64,000 bases of DNA from an uncultured Gemmiger sp. (GTDB lineage: Bacteria; Bacillota; Clostridia; Oscillospirales; Ruminococcaceae): contig CALXHQ010000001.1 of the NCBI GenBank assembly GCA_944388145.1, forward strand, positions 1 to 64,000, given 5' to 3'. Position 1 is the first letter of the stretch; each line of letters begins with the position of its first letter. A program made the translations under genes and the position numbers. Of this stretch, positions 60,785 through 64,000 are shown in pieces. The notes below the pieces were generated by a model, which was given only the letters and a program-made list of their open reading frames with translations, searched no databases and had not been told where the DNA came from.

Positions 60785-62044
60785 ATGAGCAAACTGCTTG
60801 TCATCGGCTGCGGCGGCGTTGCCTCAGTCGCTATCCAGAAATGCTGCCAGAACAGCGGCACCTTCACCGAGCTGTGCATCGCCAGCCGCACCGTATCCAA
60901 ATGCGACGCCCTGAAAGAAAAACTGGCGGGCAAAACTGCCACCAAGATCACCACCGCCCAGGTCAACGCCGACGATGTGGAGGCCCTGAAGGCTTTAATC
61001 AACAGCTACAAGCCTGATGCTGTGCTGAACGTTGCCCTGCCCTACCAGGATCTGACCATCATGGACGCCTGCCTGGCCTGCGGTGTGGACTACATCGACA
61101 CCGCCAACTACGAGCCGGAAAACACCGACGACCCCGCCTGGCGCGCCATCTACGAAAAACGCTGCAAGGAGGAGGGCTTTACCGCCTACTTTGATTACAG
61201 CTGGCAGTGGGCCTACAAGGACAAATTCAAGGATGCCGGCCTGACCGCCATCCTGGGTTCCGGCTTTGACCCGGGTGTCACCAGCGTCTTCTCCGCCTAT
61301 GCGCTGAAGCACTATTTTGACGAGATCCACACCATCGACATTCTGGACTGCAACGGCGGCGACCACGGCTACGCCTTCGCCACCAACTTTAACCCCGAGA
61401 TCAACCTGCGCGAGGTCTCGGCCAACGGCAGCTATTGGGAGGACGGCCACTGGGTGGAGACCAAACCCATGGAAATCCACCGCACCTACAACTTCCCCCA
61501 GGTGGGCGAGAAGGATATGTACCTGCTGCACCATGAGGAGATCGAGTCGCTGGCCAAGAACATCCCCGGCGTCAAGCGCATCCGCTTCTTCATGACCTTC
61601 GGCCAGAGCTATCTGACCCACATGAAGTGCCTGGAGGATGTGGGCATGCTGTCCACCAGCCCGGTCCAGTTTGAGGGTCGCGAGATTGTGCCTATCCAGT
61701 TCCTGAAAGCCCTGCTGCCCGACCCGGCCTCGCTGGGCCCCCGCACCAAGGGCAAGACCAACATCGGCTGCATCTTTACCGGCGTGAAGGACGGCAAAGA
61801 AAAGACCATCTATATCTACAACGTCTGTGACCACCAGGAGTGCTACAAGGAGCTGGGCAGCCAGGCTATCAGCTATACCACCGGCGTGCCCGCCATGATC
61901 GGCGCCGCCCTGGTGGTGAACGGCACCTGGAAAAAGCCGGGTGTCTTTAACCTGGAGGAGATGGACCCCGATCCGTTCATGGAGATGCTGAACCAGTACG
62001 GCCTGCCCTGGGTGGTGGATGAGCATCCCGCCACCGTCGAGTGA
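60785..62044 (+). CDS. Carboxynorspermidine/carboxyspermidine dehydrogenase (saccharopine dehydrogenase family)
   Basis: A 419-residue NADPH-dependent enzyme that couples aspartate semialdehyde to a diamine, giving carboxyspermidine. The N-terminal LLVIGCGGVASVAIQKC loop, GVDYIDTANYEPE near 98, GSGFDPGVTSVFSAYALKH near 158 and CNGGDHGYAFATNFNPEINL near 188 identify CANSDH. AAAGGAG precedes the ATG. Its stop overlaps the nspC start. The true diamine (putrescine or propane-diamine) is not shown by sequence. Confidence 0.93.
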   Translation: MSKLLVIGCGGVASVAIQKCCQNSGTFTELCIASRTVSKCDALKEKLAGKTATKITTAQVNADDVEALKALINSYKPDAVLNVALPYQDLTIMDACLACGVDYIDTANYEPENTDDPAWRAIYEKRCKEEGFTAYFDYSWQWAYKDKFKDAGLTAILGSGFDPGVTSVFSAYALKHYFDEIHTIDILDCNGGDHGYAFATNFNPEINLREVSANGSYWEDGHWVETKPMEIHRTYNFPQVGEKDMYLLHHEEIESLAKNIPGVKRIRFFMTFGQSYLTHMKCLEDVGMLSTSPVQFEGREIVPIQFLKALLPDPASLGPRTKGKTNIGCIFTGVKDGKEKTIYIYNVCDHQECYKELGSQAISYTTGVPAMIGAALVVNGTWKKPGVFNLEEMDPDPFMEMLNQYGLPWVVDEHPATVE

Positions 62045-63186
62045 GCCCCGTGGCGACCTGCCGCGCAGAAGATCTGCGCACCCCGGTTTATCTGGTGGAC
62101 GAAGCCGCGCTGACCCGCAACCTGGAGATCCTGCGCGGGGTCGAGGAGCGGACCGGCTGCCACATTCTGCTGGCGCAAAAAGCATTCTCGATGTATAAGG
62201 TCTACCCGCTGGTGGCCAAGTACCTGTCCGGCGCCACCGCCAGCGGCCTGTACGAGGCCCGGCTGGCTCACGAGGAACTGGGCAAGGAAAACCACGTCTT
62301 CTGCCCCGCCTACACCGACGAGGAAATGGCGGAGCTGTGCAAAATCTGCGACCATATCAGCTTCAACTCTCTGCGCCAGCTGGAGCATCACCGGCCGGTG
62401 TGGCAGGCCGCGGGGGTCGGCGTGGGGCTGCGGGTCAACCCGGAGCACTCCACCCAGGAGGGCCACGCCATCTATGACCCCTGCGCGCCGGGGTCCCGCC
62501 TGGGCATCCTGCGGTCCGTGCTGGGCGATGCTTTGCCTGAGGGCGTGGAGGGCCTGCACTTTCACACCCTGTGCGAGCAGGACGCCGCCCCGCTGGTGGA
62601 AACCTTCGCCGCCTTTGAGGAAAAATTCGGTTCCCTGCTGAAGGGACTGAAATGGCTGAACCTGGGCGGTGGGCACCACATCACCCGCCCCGGCTATGAC
62701 ATTGCGGCGCTGGAAAAGCTGATTTTGTACATCCGGGACAAATATGGCGTGGAGGTGTATCTGGAGCCGGGCGAGGCCATCGCGCTGAATGCCGGCACGC
62801 TGATCACCACCGTGCTGGACGTGGTGGAAAACACCATGCCCATCCTGATTTTGGACGCCTCCGCCGCCTGCCACATGCCGGATGTGCTGGAGATGCCCTA
62901 CCGCCCGCCGCTGTTCGGCGCGGGCGAGCCGGGCGAGAAGGCCGTCACCTGCCGGCTGGGCGCCCGCACCTGCCTGGCTGGGGACGTGATCGGCGATTAC
63001 AGCTTTGACGCGATGCCTAAGATCGGCGACCGGCTGGTATTTGGCGATATGGCCATCTACTCGATGGTGAAAAACAATACCTTCAACGGGATGCCGCTGC
63101 CGGACATTGCCCTGCAGCACACCGATGGCAGCTGCGAGGTGGTGCGCCGGTTCGGTTACGAAGATTTCAAAGGGAGGCTTTCCTGA
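62041..63186 (+). CDS. nspC: Carboxynorspermidine/carboxyspermidine decarboxylase
   Basis: A 381-residue PLP enzyme of the alanine racemase fold. TPVYLVDEAALTRNLEIL opens it; the PLP lysine is in LLAQKAFSMY near residue 46; GLRVNPEHS near 130 and LNLGGGHHITRPGYD near 206 are typical. It decarboxylates carboxyspermidine to spermidine. Start is a GTG overlapping the previous stop (GTGA); a second GTG three codons in is possible. Its stop overlaps aguA by one base (TGATG). Confidence 0.93.
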   Translation: MSPVATCRAEDLRTPVYLVDEAALTRNLEILRGVEERTGCHILLAQKAFSMYKVYPLVAKYLSGATASGLYEARLAHEELGKENHVFCPAYTDEEMAELCKICDHISFNSLRQLEHHRPVWQAAGVGVGLRVNPEHSTQEGHAIYDPCAPGSRLGILRSVLGDALPEGVEGLHFHTLCEQDAAPLVETFAAFEEKFGSLLKGLKWLNLGGGHHITRPGYDIAALEKLILYIRDKYGVEVYLEPGEAIALNAGTLITTVLDVVENTMPILILDASAACHMPDVLEMPYRPPLFGAGEPGEKAVTCRLGARTCLAGDVIGDYSFDAMPKIGDRLVFGDMAIYSMVKNNTFNGMPLPDIALQHTDGSCEVVRRFGYEDFKGRLS

Positions 63187-64000
63187 TGGTGCTGCTCTCT
63201 ACCCTGCCTGCGGCGGACGGCTTTGCCATGCCCGCCGAGTTTGCCCCCCACAAAGCCACCGTGCTGATCTGGCCGGTGCGCCCCGGAAGCTGGGGACGGG
63301 ACCCCTCCGCCGCGCAGAGGGCGTTCCTCGATGTGATCCGGGAGATCGCAAACGGCGAGGATGTCTACCTGCTGGCCGGCGCCGCGGATCTTGCCGCCGC
63401 GAAGGCCGCTGCGGCAGGCATCCCCCGCGTGACGGTGTTCGAGATTGAGAGCGACGACGCCTGGGCGCGGGATGTCGGCCCCACCTTTGTGACCAACGGT
63501 AAAATCCTGCGGGGCATCAGCTGGAAATTCAACGCCTGGGGCGGCGAGGTGGACGGCCTGTATGCCCAATGGGACAAAGACGATGCCGTGGCCGCCGCGC
63601 TGTGCGACCGGCTGGGCGTAGACTGTTACGATGCAGGGGACTTTGTGCTGGAGGGCGGGTCCATCCACACCGATGGCGAGGGCACCCTGCTGACCACCGA
63701 AGCCTGCCTGCTGAGCGCCGGGCGAAACCCCGGTATGACCCGGGAGCAGATTGCGCAGAAGCTGGCCGGCTATCTGGGCATTCGCAAGGTGCTGTGGCTG
63801 CCGCGTGGCATCTACCAGGACGAGACCAACGAGCACGTGGATAATGTCTGCGCCTTTACCGCACCCGGCGAGGTGGTGCTGGCCTGGACGGATGATCAAA
63901 ACGACCCGCAGTATACGCTGTCCAAAGCCTGCCTTGACTATCTGGAGAGCGTTACGGATGCGGCAGGCCGCAGGCTGAAGGTGCGGCTGCTGCCCATCCC
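63186..64000 (+). CDS. aguA: Agmatine deiminase, partial (cut by window end)
   Basis: The first 271 codons are present; the C-terminus and its catalytic cysteine lie outside. MPAEFAPHKATVLIWPVRPGSW near residue 15, DDAWARDVGPTFV near 92, FNAWGGEVDGLY near 117 and LEGGSIHTDGEGTLLTTE near 159 are AguA signatures. It converts agmatine to N-carbamoylputrescine, feeding putrescine to this operon. ATG 63186 overlaps the nspC stop. An N-carbamoylputrescine amidase gene would be expected just beyond. Confidence 0.93.
   Translation, partial: MVLLSTLPAADGFAMPAEFAPHKATVLIWPVRPGSWGRDPSAAQRAFLDVIREIANGEDVYLLAGAADLAAAKAAAAGIPRVTVFEIESDDAWARDVGPTFVTNGKILRGISWKFNAWGGEVDGLYAQWDKDDAVAAALCDRLGVDCYDAGDFVLEGGSIHTDGEGTLLTTEACLLSAGRNPGMTREQIAQKLAGYLGIRKVLWLPRGIYQDETNEHVDNVCAFTAPGEVVLAWTDDQNDPQYTLSKACLDYLESVTDAAGRRLKVRLLPI

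Noticed and set aside
1-64000. tRNA, rRNA, CRISPR arrays, prophage or insertion sequences
   Set aside because: No cloverleaf with CCA end, rRNA-like stretch, regularly spaced repeats, integrase or transposase was found on either strand by eye.

Overview
The window is a stretch of bacterial chromosome that is about 60% G+C, densely coded and nearly free of mobile DNA. Gene content and order point to an anaerobic Firmicute of the Ruminococcaceae/Oscillospirales type, such as a relative of Faecalibacterium, Gemmiger or Subdoligranulum: DUF512-der-plsY, asp23-yloV-recG, rimP-nusA-ylxR-ylxQ-infB-rbfA-nrnA-truB-ribF, urease, an arginine decarboxylase/carboxynorspermidine polyamine operon, QueH, and two-component acyl-CoA dehydratase activase proteins. 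The taxonomic placement is inference. No rRNA, tRNA, CRISPR array, prophage or insertion sequence was found.

Layout. 1-10.6 kb: the start of a DAHP synthase gene, an XRE regulator, an AT-richer amidohydrolase, the plsY/der/DUF512 group, rpmF with its DUF177 partner, then single enzymes (EEP phosphatase, TfoX-like, glycosyltransferase, HAD phosphatase), a broken EamA transporter and a 37-residue protein. 10.6-19.1 kb: pncB, a D-Ala-D-Ala carboxypeptidase, recG, a DUF1835 gene, yloV and asp23. 19.4-29.1 kb: a purine/molybdenum region with an NCS2 permease, a THEP1-MocA fusion, a one-domain ModE-like regulator and a FecCD-type ABC importer, divergent from a three-subunit xanthine-dehydrogenase-type hydroxylase. 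A ModE-type operator lies between the two divergent promoters. 29.2-32.1 kb: an M16C peptidase. 32.3-37.9 kb: a complete urease operon, ureABC-ureI-ureEFGD, with an attenuator-like leader. 38.3-39.7 kb: a class B sortase and a small candidate substrate. 39.7-50.9 kb: pnp, rpsO and the nusA-infB translation operon. 51.2-57.7 kb: a YhfC membrane protein, two dehydratase/activase proteins, a queC remnant and queH. 57.9-64 kb: a long structured leader, then speA-speE-CANSDH-nspC-aguA, the last gene cut by the window end.

Working together. Genes between 19.4 and 29.1 kb can be read as one plan for purine hydroxylation: uptake of a purine, uptake of molybdate or tungstate, cytosine-dinucleotide maturation of the cofactor, and the hydroxylase, with a single operator placed to repress cofactor supply and activate the enzyme. 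Urease supplies ammonia from urea entering through a UreI channel. The polyamine operon converts arginine to agmatine and onward toward putrescine and spermidine, and its long leader with a terminator suggests control by premature termination.

The least explained features are the two-module leader RNA at 57912-58308, the urease leader attenuator, a T-box-like motif between the urease and sortase promoters, and the ModE-type site served by a regulator lacking the usual molybdate-binding domain.
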